Assembly: GCF_014844075.1 (NCBI RefSeq) | Contig: NZ_CP062165.1 | Location: 3,348,001-3,412,000, forward strand | Length of the DNA stretch: 64,000 nt | DNA from: Paenibacillus sp. JNUCC-31 | GTDB lineage: Bacteria; Bacillota; Bacilli; Paenibacillales; Paenibacillaceae | Direction: 5' to 3' | Shown: positions 1-8,338 of the stretch, piece after piece | Layout: every line of letters begins with the position of its first letter | Position numbering within the stretch: the stretch's first letter is position 1 | The notes under the pieces: model-generated | Seen by the model: the letters and a program-made list of their open reading frames with translations, nothing else | Database searches by the model: none | Told to the model about the DNA's origin: nothing | Program-made: the position numbers and the translations under genes

Positions 1-380
1 ATCACTACCAAACAACGGATGCTGACCACTGTCATTTGGAGGAGAAGACTCCCTACCCCTAAATTTATCGCTGTTAGCTTTTCGTTCTCCCAGATAAGCT
101 AGGTCACTTCCAACTCGTAAATAGTTCATTTGAGTGGAACTTACGACATCTCAGTTATTTCTTTAAAAACATCTGTGTCTCTAAACAGCAAAAAACGCTC
201 TGGGAGCGGGTTTACACGATGGATCTGAGCCGTGGCTGTACAAAACCATAATCCACCGTCAGTATTTTCAGAATAAAGCATTTCTATAAGAAACACTTCG
301 TGAATCTATTGACAATGCTCATGATTTCGGAGCTACGGGTATGGATATCTCCGCCCATACCCACGTTACAATCTTTCGCC
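1..380. other. Non-coding left edge of the window
   Basis: I see no gene here. The only recognisable element is a terminator-like hairpin near 188-208 that would serve rlmH. The genes left of the window edge are unknown. Confidence 0.5.
188..208 (-). terminator. Probable terminator downstream of rlmH
   Basis: On the minus strand a short CGCTC/GAGCG stem with a 3-nt loop is followed by a run of T. It lies about 170 bp after the rlmH stop codon. The stem is only 5 bp, so it is a weak call. Confidence 0.45.
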
Positions 381-860
381 CTACTTGTGGTAAGGTTCAC
401 CGCGATTTATCTTCACTGCGCGATAAATCTGCTCCACCAGCACCAGCCGCATAAGCTGATGCGGCAGTGTCATGCGCCCGAAGCTCAAGCGCTGCTTCGC
501 GCGGCGCAGCACCTCATCGGAGAGCCCATGGCTTCCTCCGATGACAAACACGACATGGCTCGTCCCATACGTGCCGAGCTTGTCGATCTCCATGGCCAGC
601 TCCTCGGAACTCCAGAGCTGGCCATCCAATGCGAGCGCAACCACATGCGCCTCGCTCTTCACATGCGCGAGGATGCGTTCGCCCTCGCGCTCCTTTACCG
701 CCCGCACCTCGGCTTCGCTCAGGGTGTCGGGCGCCTTTTCGTCTGCGACCTCGATCATCTGAAACTTGATGTACGGGGCGAGGCGCTTGGCATATTCCTG
801 AATGCCCAGCGTCAAATATTTTTCCTTCAATTTGCCTACGCCAATAATCTGAATTAACAT
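381..860 (-). CDS. rlmH: 23S rRNA (pseudouridine-1915 N3)-methyltransferase RlmH
   Basis: RlmH is a small SPOUT-family enzyme that methylates N3 of pseudouridine 1915 in helix 69 of 23S rRNA, using S-adenosylmethionine, on the assembled ribosome. The 159-residue length is the family norm. The C-terminal half carries the SPOUT-knot SAM site: [13 protein letters not shown] near residues 103-115 and [17 protein letters not shown] near the end. The start ATG is preceded by GGAGGA at good spacing. In B. subtilis the orthologue also lies near the wal/htrA genes just before the origin, so the position fits. Open frames on the opposite strand here are antisense shadows. Confidence 0.97.
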   Translation of the reverse strand: MLIQIIGVGKLKEKYLTLGIQEYAKRLAPYIKFQMIEVADEKAPDTLSEAEVRAVKEREGERILAHVKSEAHVVALALDGQLWSSEELAMEIDKLGTYGTSHVVFVIGGSHGLSDEVLRRAKQRLSFGRMTLPHQLMRLVLVEQIYRAVKINRGEPYHK

Positions 861-1013
861 GAAGATCCATTCCTCCTAATCGTCTTGCGAAATCATCTAT
901 ACGTAAAGATGCCTCAACGCATCGTTTGTTCCAAGAGTTATAATTAACACTTTCTACAGTCGTCCCCTTACTTACCACACATTTACGTCTCCATCCCGAC
1001 TCATTCCTATAAG

Positions 1014-1208
1014 ATAACGAATCCCTCACACCTTATTCGGCGCTTTTCCACTCCCTTTAAATTCCAAAGAATCTGAAACACGCTATCCCGCATAAAACAT
1101 GCTTTCCCCACCACCTTCGAGGCCATTTCAGTAATATAGCGTGTCTACGATTCGTTAGATTTCAAACAGGCGGTGTATCCCCCGAATAAGGAGTCTCAGG
1201 TTCGTTAG
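1014..1208. repeat. Palindromic interspersed element, copy 1 (TTCGTTAG arms)
   Basis: Two inverted arms of about 58 bp flank a centre of about 79 bp. The left arm carries TAACGAA at 1015-1021 and CAAAGAA at 1065-1071. The right arm carries TTCGTTAG at 1151-1158 and 1201-1208. Within each arm the two boundary motifs are exactly 50 bp apart, and the arms also share CCGAATAAGG at the same internal offset. The inner flanks ACACGCTAT (about 1078) and ATAGCGTGT (about 1136) are also complementary. Copy 2 at 6750-6944 has the same geometry. No coding potential is visible. Confidence 0.8.
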
Positions 1209-1265
1209 AGTTGCAACGCGCACCCGCGCGGCCCACGGTTTACCTACCCAATTCCCCCACAAACA

Positions 1266-1292
1266 CAAAGAGAGCGCTCATCACGCTCTCCT
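1266..1292 (-). terminator. Terminator of the CxxH/CxxC gene
   Basis: On the minus strand the stem GAGAGCG/CGCTCTC with a 7-nt loop is followed by a T-rich stretch. It begins about 95 bp after the stop codon of the small gene at 1386-1553. Confidence 0.65.
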
Positions 1293-1385
1293 TTGCTTCT
1301 TACTGTGATGTTCATACCGGATGGAAAGACCGGCCAGAATCGCCACCTGAAGTCGTGCCTCCGGCCGTCTAATTCCTACAGTACG

Positions 1386-1553
1386 CTAAACGACAAGGAA
1401 TTCCGCGTGCTGTTCGCACTCGGCGCATTTCGCAGGCGGGTCCCAGTCGGCAAATTCCGTCTCCTTCAGATCAACGATATCTGGAGCGTCCTCATACTCA
1501 TCGACAAACATGTCGATGGCAATGTCCACGTGTTCTTTGCATACAACGTACAT
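1386..1553 (-). CDS. CxxH/CxxC small protein (BA_5709 family)
   Basis: This 55-residue protein, read directly from the minus strand, begins MYVVCKEHVDIAIDMFVDEY. It has a CxxH pair (Cys5, His8) and a CxxC pair (Cys43, Cys46) separated by an acidic stretch. That is the pattern of the CxxH/CxxC family (TIGR04129), found beside rlmH in many Bacillales. Spacing of the pairs suggests binding of one metal ion, probably zinc, but this is inference and no function is established. AAAGGA lies 10 nt before the ATG and a terminator follows, so it looks monocistronic. A longer frame on the opposite strand is not supported by a ribosome-binding site. Confidence 0.85.
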   Translation of the reverse strand: MYVVCKEHVDIAIDMFVDEYEDAPDIVDLKETEFADWDPPAKCAECEQHAEFLVV

Positions 1554-1823
1554 CCGTTAAGCATCCTTTCTGTAACCAGCTATGTTCCCGATTCACAACC
1601 GCGTATCCCATTACAGGATAGCCACTTCTCAGTTCTATCACACCTGCCACCGAAAAGAAACCCCCAGCCCTAATTTATCGTGACCAACATCCACCAAACC
1701 TCTCCATACCGCAAAAATAAACATAAAAAGCATCTCTTCCGGATACCTCCCGGCACCACGAAAAGAATGCTCCTTAAGATCACTCTACATAACGAATGAA
1801 TTTTGCTCCTGGGCTTACACTCT

Positions 1824-2348
1824 TTAGTTCAATCCCGACTGAGCTTTCGTCAACAGCTTGCCACCTTGAAAAGCAATAACTGCATTGGCACCATTGCCGG
1901 CTGTGCCTTTATAGTTATAAACCACCATATTCTCCGCTTCACTCAGCGCTTCACCTTCGCCGCCAAGGATCTCGATGACATCTTCTACCGACATGCCAAC
2001 TTCAAGCTTCTCGTATTGGGCAAATGTAATCAGGATTCCGTCACCTTTCCCGGCCGATCCATTGTTGCCCGAGGCTGCAGACGTTAGACCACCAGTCTCA
2101 TTTGCCGCGATCACAGTCGTACTCAGCTCACTCAACTTGGTCTCAAGCTCTGCGATCTTTTGTTCCTGCTCCATACTCTTGGCTCCCTGTTCCACCAGTT
2201 TCTTTTCCAGGCCAGCAATCTTCTCCTGCAAAGCACTTGTATCAACAGATGCTCCTTGTGTAGCTACCTCAGATCCACAGGCAGACAGCACAAACAGCGA
2301 CAGTGCTACACTCGTTCCCCCAAGCATCTTTTTCCTCAATCGTTTCAT
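1824..2348 (-). CDS. Lipoprotein with coiled coil and BLIP/SmpA-like C-terminal domain
   Basis: This is a 174-residue predicted lipoprotein. Basic residues and a hydrophobic stretch precede the lipobox LSAC, with Cys24 as the expected lipidation site, so it should sit on the outer face of the membrane. Residues about 38-80 are rich in E, K, L and Q with heptad character and probably form a coiled coil. After a Gly/Ser linker, the last 70 residues (ITFAQYEKLEVGMSVEDVIE and following) resemble the repeat of DUF3862/SmpA-like proteins, which often bind other envelope proteins. That assignment is by eye and the function is unknown. A GGGAGGGG ribosome-binding site supports the start. Confidence 0.75.
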   Translation of the reverse strand: MKRLRKKMLGGTSVALSLFVLSACGSEVATQGASVDTSALQEKIAGLEKKLVEQGAKSMEQEQKIAELETKLSELSTTVIAANETGGLTSAASGNNGSAGKGDGILITFAQYEKLEVGMSVEDVIEILGGEGEALSEAENMVVYNYKGTAGNGANAVIAFQGGKLLTKAQSGLN

Positions 2349-2697
2349 TAAAAATACCCCTCCCTTTCTGAAATAAAAAATCAGATCGACAAACGGATGT
2401 TATTTGCATCAGCGACCGTCTCCAACATATTGACAACAGTTTACCACAGCCCGAGTCTTGTGTATCTGCTCCTTAGGCTCCGGGTCTAACTAATCATGGG
2501 AACATAAAAACGATTTATCTACTCATTTAATGTCGAACGAACACGTCCACCCATAATGGGCCAATGCTATTCAGTTACCTCTTGTCTTATAACATATTGC
2601 TGAACTAACAACTAAAAAAGAGTGGTCAGATATCTGATCACTCTTCTAGCATTGCCATTTCAAGCCACGTAACCGTATACGCTCCGTTAAACCTGCC
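2349..2697. other. Intergenic region between htrA and the lipoprotein gene
   Basis: It holds the htrA terminator near 2612-2646 and, presumably, the promoter of the lipoprotein gene. No gene is visible. Confidence 0.55.
2612..2646 (-). terminator. Terminator downstream of htrA
   Basis: On the minus strand the hairpin AGAGTGATCAGA/TATCTGACCACTCT is followed by six T residues. It starts about 50 bp after the htrA stop codon. Confidence 0.8.
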
Positions 2698-3966
2698 TTA
2701 CTCCGGTTTATCCGTCAGCTTCACCGACACCTTCTCGGCATTGCCGTCCCGGTAAAAGGTGATTTCAATCGTATCGCCGATCTTCTTCTTATCGTAGAGA
2801 TATTTCCGCAGATCGAGCGTAGAGGTAATTTTTTGCCCATCAAATTCCGTGATGACATCATTCAGCTTCATCCCCGCATCGGATGCCGGGCCGGATGCTT
2901 CCAGCACGACCACACCGCTGTCCACGTGAGAGGGTAATTTCAGATCCTTGCGCTGCTCGTCATCCAGTGGCGCATATGGATTGCTCAGATCGACGGTATA
3001 CACACCCAGATAGGGACGAGATACTTTGCCGTTCAGCAGCAGGGAATCAACGGTTTTCATCACTTCGTTCATCGGAATCGCAAAGCTGAGCCCTTCAACG
3101 CCTGTATCCGAGATTTTCATCGTGTTAATGCCGACGACTTTGCCGTTCAGATCGACCAGCGCACCGCCGCTGTTGCCTTCGTTAATCGCCGCATCCGTCT
3201 GGATTACGTTTTGTTCCCAGTCGTACACACCATCCTGATTAATGGATACCGGCAGTATGCGATCCGTGTAACTGACAATACCGGATGTCAGCGTGCCGCC
3301 CAGACCGAGCGGATTTCCGATCGCCAGCACCGTCTGACCCCGTTGGAGCTTGCTGGAATCACCGATCTCCGCTGCTGCACCCAAGCCTTTGTCTTCTGCC
3401 GACAATACAGCAATGTCGCTCACGCGGTCTTTACCAACCAGCTTCGCCTTGTGCGTTTCTCCATCCACGGTCACAATCTCCAGATCACTGGCACCTTCCA
3501 CGACGTGATGGTTGGTCATGATGTAGGCTTTGCCATCTTCCTTCTTGAAGATGACCCCTGATCCCAGTGCAGAATCCTCCATCGACACGCTGCTGCCCGT
3601 CTTATGATTCACGATGCTCACCACAGAAGGACGAACTTTCGCCGCTGCCTCAATGATCCGGTCGTAAGGATCAGCGGCCTGGGTCGTCTGCGTGCCTCCG
3701 CCACCGTTACCAGTGGCATTGGCCAGCGGTAGCGCTGTAGGCTGCGTAATAAAGCTGAACAGCGTTACCGTCACGATGGAGCTAATTACCGAACTGATTA
3801 CAGCGACCTTAACCGTAGAGCTAAAGCCTGTGCGAGACCTTCGCGGATTTCGCCAACGGTCACGTCCCCTGCCTCCAGGGCGAATGATCTGAAGTTTACC
3901 TTTCTGTTCAGGTTCGGCGCGTCTTGATACTTTGGTTGAATAAAAATCGTCTCCAAACAATCCCAT
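2698..3966 (-). CDS. htrA: HtrA/DegP-like serine protease with PDZ domain
   Basis: This is a membrane-anchored S1C serine protease for quality control of proteins outside the membrane. In this 422-residue reading the N-terminus is cytoplasmic and basic, and one transmembrane segment lies near residues 52-75. The trypsin-like domain has the triad His154 (TNHHVV), Asp184 (VSDIAVL) and Ser266 (GNSGGAL), and a PDZ domain occupies about 310-410. I chose the ATG at 3966 because GAGAGGG lies 6 nt upstream; an upstream GTG nine codons earlier has no such site. An htrA homologue (htrC/yyxA) closes the wal locus in B. subtilis, which fits the position here downstream of walJ. Confidence 0.93.
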   Translation of the reverse strand: MGLFGDDFYSTKVSRRAEPEQKGKLQIIRPGGRGRDRWRNPRRSRTGFSSTVKVAVISSVISSIVTVTLFSFITQPTALPLANATGNGGGGTQTTQAADPYDRIIEAAAKVRPSVVSIVNHKTGSSVSMEDSALGSGVIFKKEDGKAYIMTNHHVVEGASDLEIVTVDGETHKAKLVGKDRVSDIAVLSAEDKGLGAAAEIGDSSKLQRGQTVLAIGNPLGLGGTLTSGIVSYTDRILPVSINQDGVYDWEQNVIQTDAAINEGNSGGALVDLNGKVVGINTMKISDTGVEGLSFAIPMNEVMKTVDSLLLNGKVSRPYLGVYTVDLSNPYAPLDDEQRKDLKLPSHVDSGVVVLEASGPASDAGMKLNDVITEFDGQKITSTLDLRKYLYDKKKIGDTIEITFYRDGNAEKVSVKLTDKPE

Positions 3967-4741
3967 CGTGATCCCTCTCCCCTTCGTTGTCACGCATCAA
4001 GACCCTGACTGCCACCTAAGTTGTCGCATGGATCAACGATGGTGTCCTTACGTTACCCCACTCCAGCCACAGGCGAGATTCCGATCGCTGTTACTCACAA
4101 ATTTTTTTTATTTCTGTTTCCTAGGTAAAATTTGTCCATAGCGTATGCTTCCGAAGCAGCTTTCTTTCAGAAAGCTTTCAGGCGATCGCTACGCTTCTCC
4201 AGCCTCGTTCTGTGTCTTTCGTTACGTACGTACCGTAAATAACCTCTCGCTTTCCCATGCCTTTTTGCATTTACACAAAATGGTCTTGCATATCGCCGCA
4301 TCCCGCATCAAATCAGGATACAGCGTCTATGTACAACAGAACGGACACGCCATTCTGTCAGTGACTCTATCAATCATGCTCTCGCATTCTATGACATGCC
4401 ATTTCACACGCAAAACAGCCAAAATCACAATGCTCCTTATATACTAAACACGCCAAATCCCAAAAAGTTGCATAATTACGAAGATTAACGGGAATTTCCG
4501 CTATAACGCACTTAACAATAAAGGTCCATAGTATCTATCACCACAAAATTGGGTTCGCTAAGCGCTATTTTGCTTATTCGCAAGAACTTTTTCATCTTCT
4601 TATGCAAAAAGCTGCCCTTGGTTCAGCATACACGCCCCTTACATGTAATTATAGCGGCAAAAAGAGGAATGTTTTCCACCCAGCCTGACTACAATAATAG
4701 TAAAAGACAATTCGAAGCTTCATAGAAGGAGGATTCCCATT
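3967..4741. other. Long intergenic region between htrA and the 70-residue gene
   Basis: I find no convincing gene in these roughly 775 bp. An open frame of 100 codons at 4145-4447 lacks a ribosome-binding site and has an implausible His/Ser/Leu-rich composition. The region must contain the divergent promoters of htrA and the gene at 4742, but I could not fix them. Confidence 0.5.
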
Positions 4742-4954
4742 ATGGATCGCACGCGTACACTCACGGCCATGGATGAAGTTCATATGGCGGCCAAGCTGGC
4801 CGATCTCAAGGAGGAACATTACCGCAATACCCTTGCCCTAAGCACCATTATAGAACTGCTCGTCGACAAAGGTATTCTGACCCGTGAGGAAGTGGAGCGC
4901 AAAGCTACCGAACTCGACAGCTTTATGGCTCACCCACCCTATCCCATGGCGTAG
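4742..4954 (+). CDS. Small acidic protein of unknown function
   Basis: I do not recognise this 70-residue protein. It has a strong ribosome-binding site (AAGGAGG, 9 nt before ATG), no signal peptide and no membrane segment. The middle is probably helical (KLADLKEEHYRNTLALSTII), followed by LVDKGILTREEVERKA, a pattern often seen where a helix-turn-helix or oligomerisation segment meets a short linker. It is the only plus-strand gene among the wal-htrA genes. Its last 32 bp overlap the 3-prime end of walJ tail to tail, so the transcripts are antisense to each other there. The start and coding nature are well supported; the function is not. Confidence 0.75.
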   Translation: MDRTRTLTAMDEVHMAAKLADLKEEHYRNTLALSTIIELLVDKGILTREEVERKATELDSFMAHPPYPMA

Positions 4955-5729
4955 GCCGGTCGTAATACGTATCACAGAGCTTGAACTCATGATCCCGATA
5001 AAAGCAGCCACGGCTTTCCATTGCATCACGCACGGTCATTTTCGCCAAATCCATCATATTATGATCCCGGCTCAGATGTGCCAGATACGTGCGCTTGATG
5101 CGTCCGTTCATCAGTTCACTGAGTGCAGCTCCCGCCGCTTCGTTCGACAAATGGCCAATGTCGCTCAGAATGCGGCGCTTGGTGTTCCATGGATAACGCC
5201 CCATGCGCAGCAATTCGACATCATGATTCGCCTCCAGCACGAGTACATCTGAATCCGAGATCGCATCGCGAACCTTGTCGCTCATATAACCAAGATCCGT
5301 CGCGACGGACAGCTTCTCGCTGCCATCATCGAACGTGTACCCTACCGGTTCCGCCGCATCATGGGAGATGCCGAAGGATTCCACGCGCAGAGAGCCAAAA
5401 TCATGCTTTTCACCGGTCTCAAATACCCTACGGTTTTCCTCTGGAATCGCCCCAACGGACTTCTCCAGTGCCGCCCACGTATTCGTATTTGCATAGATTG
5501 GTAAATTATATTTCCGAGACATCGCGCCTAGTCCTTTAATGTGATCGGAATGTTCATGTGTAACCAGAATCCCGTCCAGCTCCGTTCCCGAAATCTCCCG
5601 TTCCAGGAACAATGCCTCCAGCCGCTTCGCACTGAGACCCGCATCAATCATGAGGGACGTGCCCCCATGCTGTATAACCGTGGCATTCCCTGTCGAACCG
5701 CTGGATAACACGGTAAAATAAATCCCCAT
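4923..5729 (-). CDS. walJ: WalJ (YycJ) metallo-beta-lactamase-fold hydrolase
   Basis: WalJ is a cytoplasmic MBL-fold protein of 268 residues encoded at the end of the wal locus in Bacillales. The metal-binding signature THEHSDHIKG is near residues 56-65, followed by downstream His/Asp ligands (GISHDAAE, YLAHLSRDHN). Family members resemble MBL nucleases, and in relatives walJ has been linked to DNA repair and to coordination of division with replication; the exact substrate is not settled. It starts 6 bp after walI, so the two are surely co-transcribed. The 3-prime end overlaps the convergent gene at 4742 by 32 bp. Confidence 0.93.
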   Translation of the reverse strand: MGIYFTVLSSGSTGNATVIQHGGTSLMIDAGLSAKRLEALFLEREISGTELDGILVTHEHSDHIKGLGAMSRKYNLPIYANTNTWAALEKSVGAIPEENRRVFETGEKHDFGSLRVESFGISHDAAEPVGYTFDDGSEKLSVATDLGYMSDKVRDAISDSDVLVLEANHDVELLRMGRYPWNTKRRILSDIGHLSNEAAGAALSELMNGRIKRTYLAHLSRDHNMMDLAKMTVRDAMESRGCFYRDHEFKLCDTYYDRPTPWDRVGEP

Positions 5730-5735
5730 AACGCA

Positions 5736-6479
5736 TTACTCCCCTGGTTTGTCTGTCTTGGGACTGAATACATCCCCGCTGATGCCCTGCACGTACAACA
5801 CTTCGCCACTTTCCAGCACGAACCGCCATGCCGGCATCGCAACCTGCATATCTGAATTGAACAACTGGCCGTAATAGCCCAGCTGGATGTCTTTTACAAT
5901 TGCATCGTTCGGCAAAAAGTTCTCAATCAGCGTGCCCAGCGCCTTTGACGCTGGAAGCACCTGCTGATCGCTCTCCTCTGCTGTCGTAATCTGCACCGGA
6001 GTCTGACGGTAACCCGTCATTTTCTGATCGCTGTAGAACAGCTCCAGACTGACATTGAAGAGTGGCCATTTGCCATCCACCAACGGATGCAGCACAAATG
6101 CCCCGTCCTCCGCCATCAGCTGATCCAATCGATACGTGCCGATCTGAGGAATCTCGCCTTCCAGCGCATCCTCCAGCTCGCTTTGCGAGAAGATCAGCTT
6201 GCTGTCCACAGGCTTTTCCAATTCAACCTCAATACCTGTCTTGTTATCTTCAATGAACTCATACGACAGCTTCGGCAGCTTAGGCGTCTCATTCGGAATA
6301 GGAGCCAGCACCTGAATGCCCTTTTCCTCCATCGCCTGCTGCGTATTATCCGCCAGCGAGGTGAAGTCCAGATTGGCTCCGGCCGTTTCCCGCGCATCCA
6401 TCCAGATCTGGTATCCCAGCACCAGATTGAGCAGCAGGAAGGCATAGATCAACACATTTTTCGCCCGTCCCCAATCCAA
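5736..6479 (-). CDS. walI: WalI (YycI) regulator of the WalK kinase
   Basis: WalI is a bitopic membrane protein that, with WalH, binds and restrains the sensor kinase WalK. One transmembrane segment near the N-terminus (NVLIYAFLLLNLVLGYQIW) is followed by an extracellular YycI domain. I place the start at the TTG of TTG-GAT-TGG: GGAGGTG lies 6 nt upstream and the resulting start M-D-W matches the B. subtilis protein. This gives 247 residues. Upstream ATG codons at 6494 and 6524 would put the ribosome-binding site inside the gene. Unlike the usual walRKHIJ operon, 578 bp with a palindromic element separate it from walH. Confidence 0.92.
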   Translation of the reverse strand: MDWGRAKNVLIYAFLLLNLVLGYQIWMDARETAGANLDFTSLADNTQQAMEEKGIQVLAPIPNETPKLPKLSYEFIEDNKTGIEVELEKPVDSKLIFSQSELEDALEGEIPQIGTYRLDQLMAEDGAFVLHPLVDGKWPLFNVSLELFYSDQKMTGYRQTPVQITTAEESDQQVLPASKALGTLIENFLPNDAIVKDIQLGYYGQLFNSDMQVAMPAWRFVLESGEVLYVQGISGDVFSPKTDKPGE

Positions 6480-6684
6480 ACCATTCACCTCCATAAGTTC
6501 ACTGTCTGCACTACTCTCAACCACTCTTTGTAAATAACTGCTCTATGTCCACGACAGCACTACGCGTTCACCACCGTAAACTGTCTACCTCAAAAATTCC
6601 GCTTCACCAGCGATAATACATGTCCCTACATGTGGCTGACCACTGTTGATCTGCAGCAGGCACCGCGCGCCGGGAACCTTATCG

Positions 6685-6714
6685 TATCTACTTTACATTA
6701 TCTTGGTTCGTCAA
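6685..6714 (-). promoter_or_regulatory. Possible promoter for walI-walJ
   Basis: On the minus strand TTGACG (6709-6714) is followed after 18 bp by TAGATA (6685-6690). The -35 is good and the -10 is weak. It lies just outside palindromic element copy 2 and about 200 bp before walI. Confidence 0.35.
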
Positions 6715-6749
6715 CATGAAGATGATGACACGCTTATCGTTATTTCCGG

Positions 6750-6944
6750 CTAACGAACTGTATACACCTAATTCACTCCATTTTCCACAAGTTTGTAATC
6801 TAATGAATCTGAGAGATCTTATTGGTGGAATTTATAGGGTTATCGTTGGTTCTGACCCCTTTATCGCTGAAATAAAGTCGCTGAAGTTCGTTAGATTTCG
6901 AGTTTGATGCTAATCCAGCATTTAAGGTGTGTCAGATTCGTTAG
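6750..6944. repeat. Palindromic interspersed element, copy 2 (TTCGTTAG arms)
   Basis: It has the same build as copy 1. TAACGAA lies at 6751-6757 and TAATGAA at 6801-6807 in the inverted left arm; TTCGTTAG lies at 6887-6894 and 6937-6944 in the right arm. The motifs within an arm are 50 bp apart and the inner motifs 86 bp apart, identical to copy 1. The left arm read backwards and the right arm share GATTC.TTAGATT and AGGTGT near their ends. The centre is not visibly conserved between copies. Confidence 0.8.
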
Positions 6945-7057
6945 CGTTTTAACCCGGCAAACCACCCTTGGAGCAGTTCATATATAGCGATTAGAAGGTT
7001 GTCCTTACCGCGAGTGGATAGTTGCAGCCCACCCTTATGTTTAATGACTATAACCCA

Positions 7058-8338
7058 TCAAGAAACGGTGGTCTCCTCCCCGTTGCCGAAACGGATTACC
7101 CATACCGGGATCAGCTTCAGCCCGTCCTCAATGCTGGATGGACGGTACGCCGGATACACATCTACGACCTTACGGTTGCTGCCCGCTACCTTCTGGATGA
7201 GAGCCTTGAGCTTGTCTCCACCAGGCAATTTGACCGACTTCTTGGTCTCGGCGCCTTCGTTCAGGTATTCGAGCGAACGTTCATAGCTGGACACCGTCTC
7301 CTGCTGCATCTCCATGCTGATCGTGCCGAACCTGAACTGCATCGAGTCCATAATCGGGAAGCTGCTGTAATATTGCTGGAACTGAAGTTTCGTCTTCGTA
7401 TCGGTAGTATCCAGCATCATGCGCGAACGACCTTTCCAGCCGCCATGCTGATTGACAAAATCAACTGCGGAGAGTGCATCCTTTGCTGCATCAATCTGTC
7501 CCGCAGGCGGTGCCGCCGGGTCGGTATAACTAATCCAGCGCTGTTCCTGTTTGACTTGCAGACTGCGTTTGCTGTCCGTATAGATCTCCGATCCATCCTT
7601 TTCCCGAATGTTCCGGGTCATGCTTGGATCAAAGAACAGGCTGCGCTGCATCTGCTCGACAGTGAACTGGCCTGTTGGCACATCAGCTTCAATCGTTTCC
7701 AACGATTCAGCCGGAATATAATATCCGCCATCCATCAACGTATAAGGCGTCCAGTTGCTGCCAAAGTCAACGTGCTGCTGCACGTCCTGTACCGTCAGAT
7801 CCGCCTGTGTTGCCTCGTAGACCACATCACCTTTGGCGCTGAAGAACAGTGCGTGAGCCTTTGTTTCATTTTTGACCGTATAGATCGAGATTCGGTTAAT
7901 CGTCTCTCCCTGGAAGAGAGAGTCTGTCCCGAGCCGCATCACACGCTGTAACAACGCTACAGGGATGCCCTCCTTGAACGACAGCTCAAAGCCAGGATTC
8001 TCCTTGCGTATCTGATCCCATTTGACGGATTGTACGCTACGACGCTGGAAATCATCAAATGTACGCCCCTGCAACCGTGAATAGATCAGCTGATAGAATG
8101 TATTGCCCGGATAAAATACCGTATGTTTATCCTCTCCAAGATGAATAATCATCTGATCGGGGAAAATTAGTTCTTCAATATTGCGTTCCTGGCCCATATT
8201 CTCAGTCTTTACATAGTTCGTCTCTGACGTCACAATCGAATCGCCCCCACCAGGCAAACGATAGATCAGAAAGTAGCTTTGCACCAAACTGGCAACGACA
8301 AGGGAAGCAAGCACCAGGGATTTAATCCGCTCTTTCAA
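7058..8338 (-). CDS. walH: WalH (YycH) regulator of the WalK kinase
   Basis: WalH forms a membrane complex with WalI and WalK and dampens WalK activity. This 426-residue protein has one N-terminal transmembrane segment (SLVLASLVVASLVQSYFLIY) and a long extracellular part, as in the YycH family. The start is TTG, supported by GGAGGGG a few bases upstream. Its first 17 bp overlap the end of walK, so translation is probably coupled. The gap that follows before walI is unusual. Confidence 0.93.
   Translation of the reverse strand: MKERIKSLVLASLVVASLVQSYFLIYRLPGGGDSIVTSETNYVKTENMGQERNIEELIFPDQMIIHLGEDKHTVFYPGNTFYQLIYSRLQGRTFDDFQRRSVQSVKWDQIRKENPGFELSFKEGIPVALLQRVMRLGTDSLFQGETINRISIYTVKNETKAHALFFSAKGDVVYEATQADLTVQDVQQHVDFGSNWTPYTLMDGGYYIPAESLETIEADVPTGQFTVEQMQRSLFFDPSMTRNIREKDGSEIYTDSKRSLQVKQEQRWISYTDPAAPPAGQIDAAKDALSAVDFVNQHGGWKGRSRMMLDTTDTKTKLQFQQYYSSFPIMDSMQFRFGTISMEMQQETVSSYERSLEYLNEGAETKKSVKLPGGDKLKALIQKVAGSNRKVVDVYPAYRPSSIEDGLKLIPVWVIRFGNGEETTVS

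Larger units (their letters stand above)
861..1385. other. Intergenic region between rlmH and the CxxH/CxxC gene
   Basis: This region contains the rlmH ribosome-binding site, copy 1 of the palindromic element and a terminator for the upstream small gene. I see no coding sequence. Confidence 0.6.
6480..7057. other. Atypical gap between walH and walI
   Basis: These genes normally adjoin. Here 578 bp intervene, containing palindromic element copy 2 (6750-6944) and a possible promoter for walI-walJ near 6685-6714. I see no coding sequence. Confidence 0.7.

Noticed and set aside
300..857. 185-codon open frame on the plus strand
   Set aside because: It is antisense to rlmH, lacks a ribosome-binding site and reflects the codon bias of rlmH.
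1014..1208. CRISPR-like regular repeats
   Set aside because: Only 8-bp words recur, in inverted pairs, with no constant 24-40-bp repeats and no cas genes in the window.
4145..4447. 100-codon open frame on the plus strand
   Set aside because: No ribosome-binding site and an implausible composition; no recognisable family.
7022..7951. 309-codon open frame on the plus strand
   Set aside because: Antisense to walH over its whole length with no initiation signals; a shadow frame.
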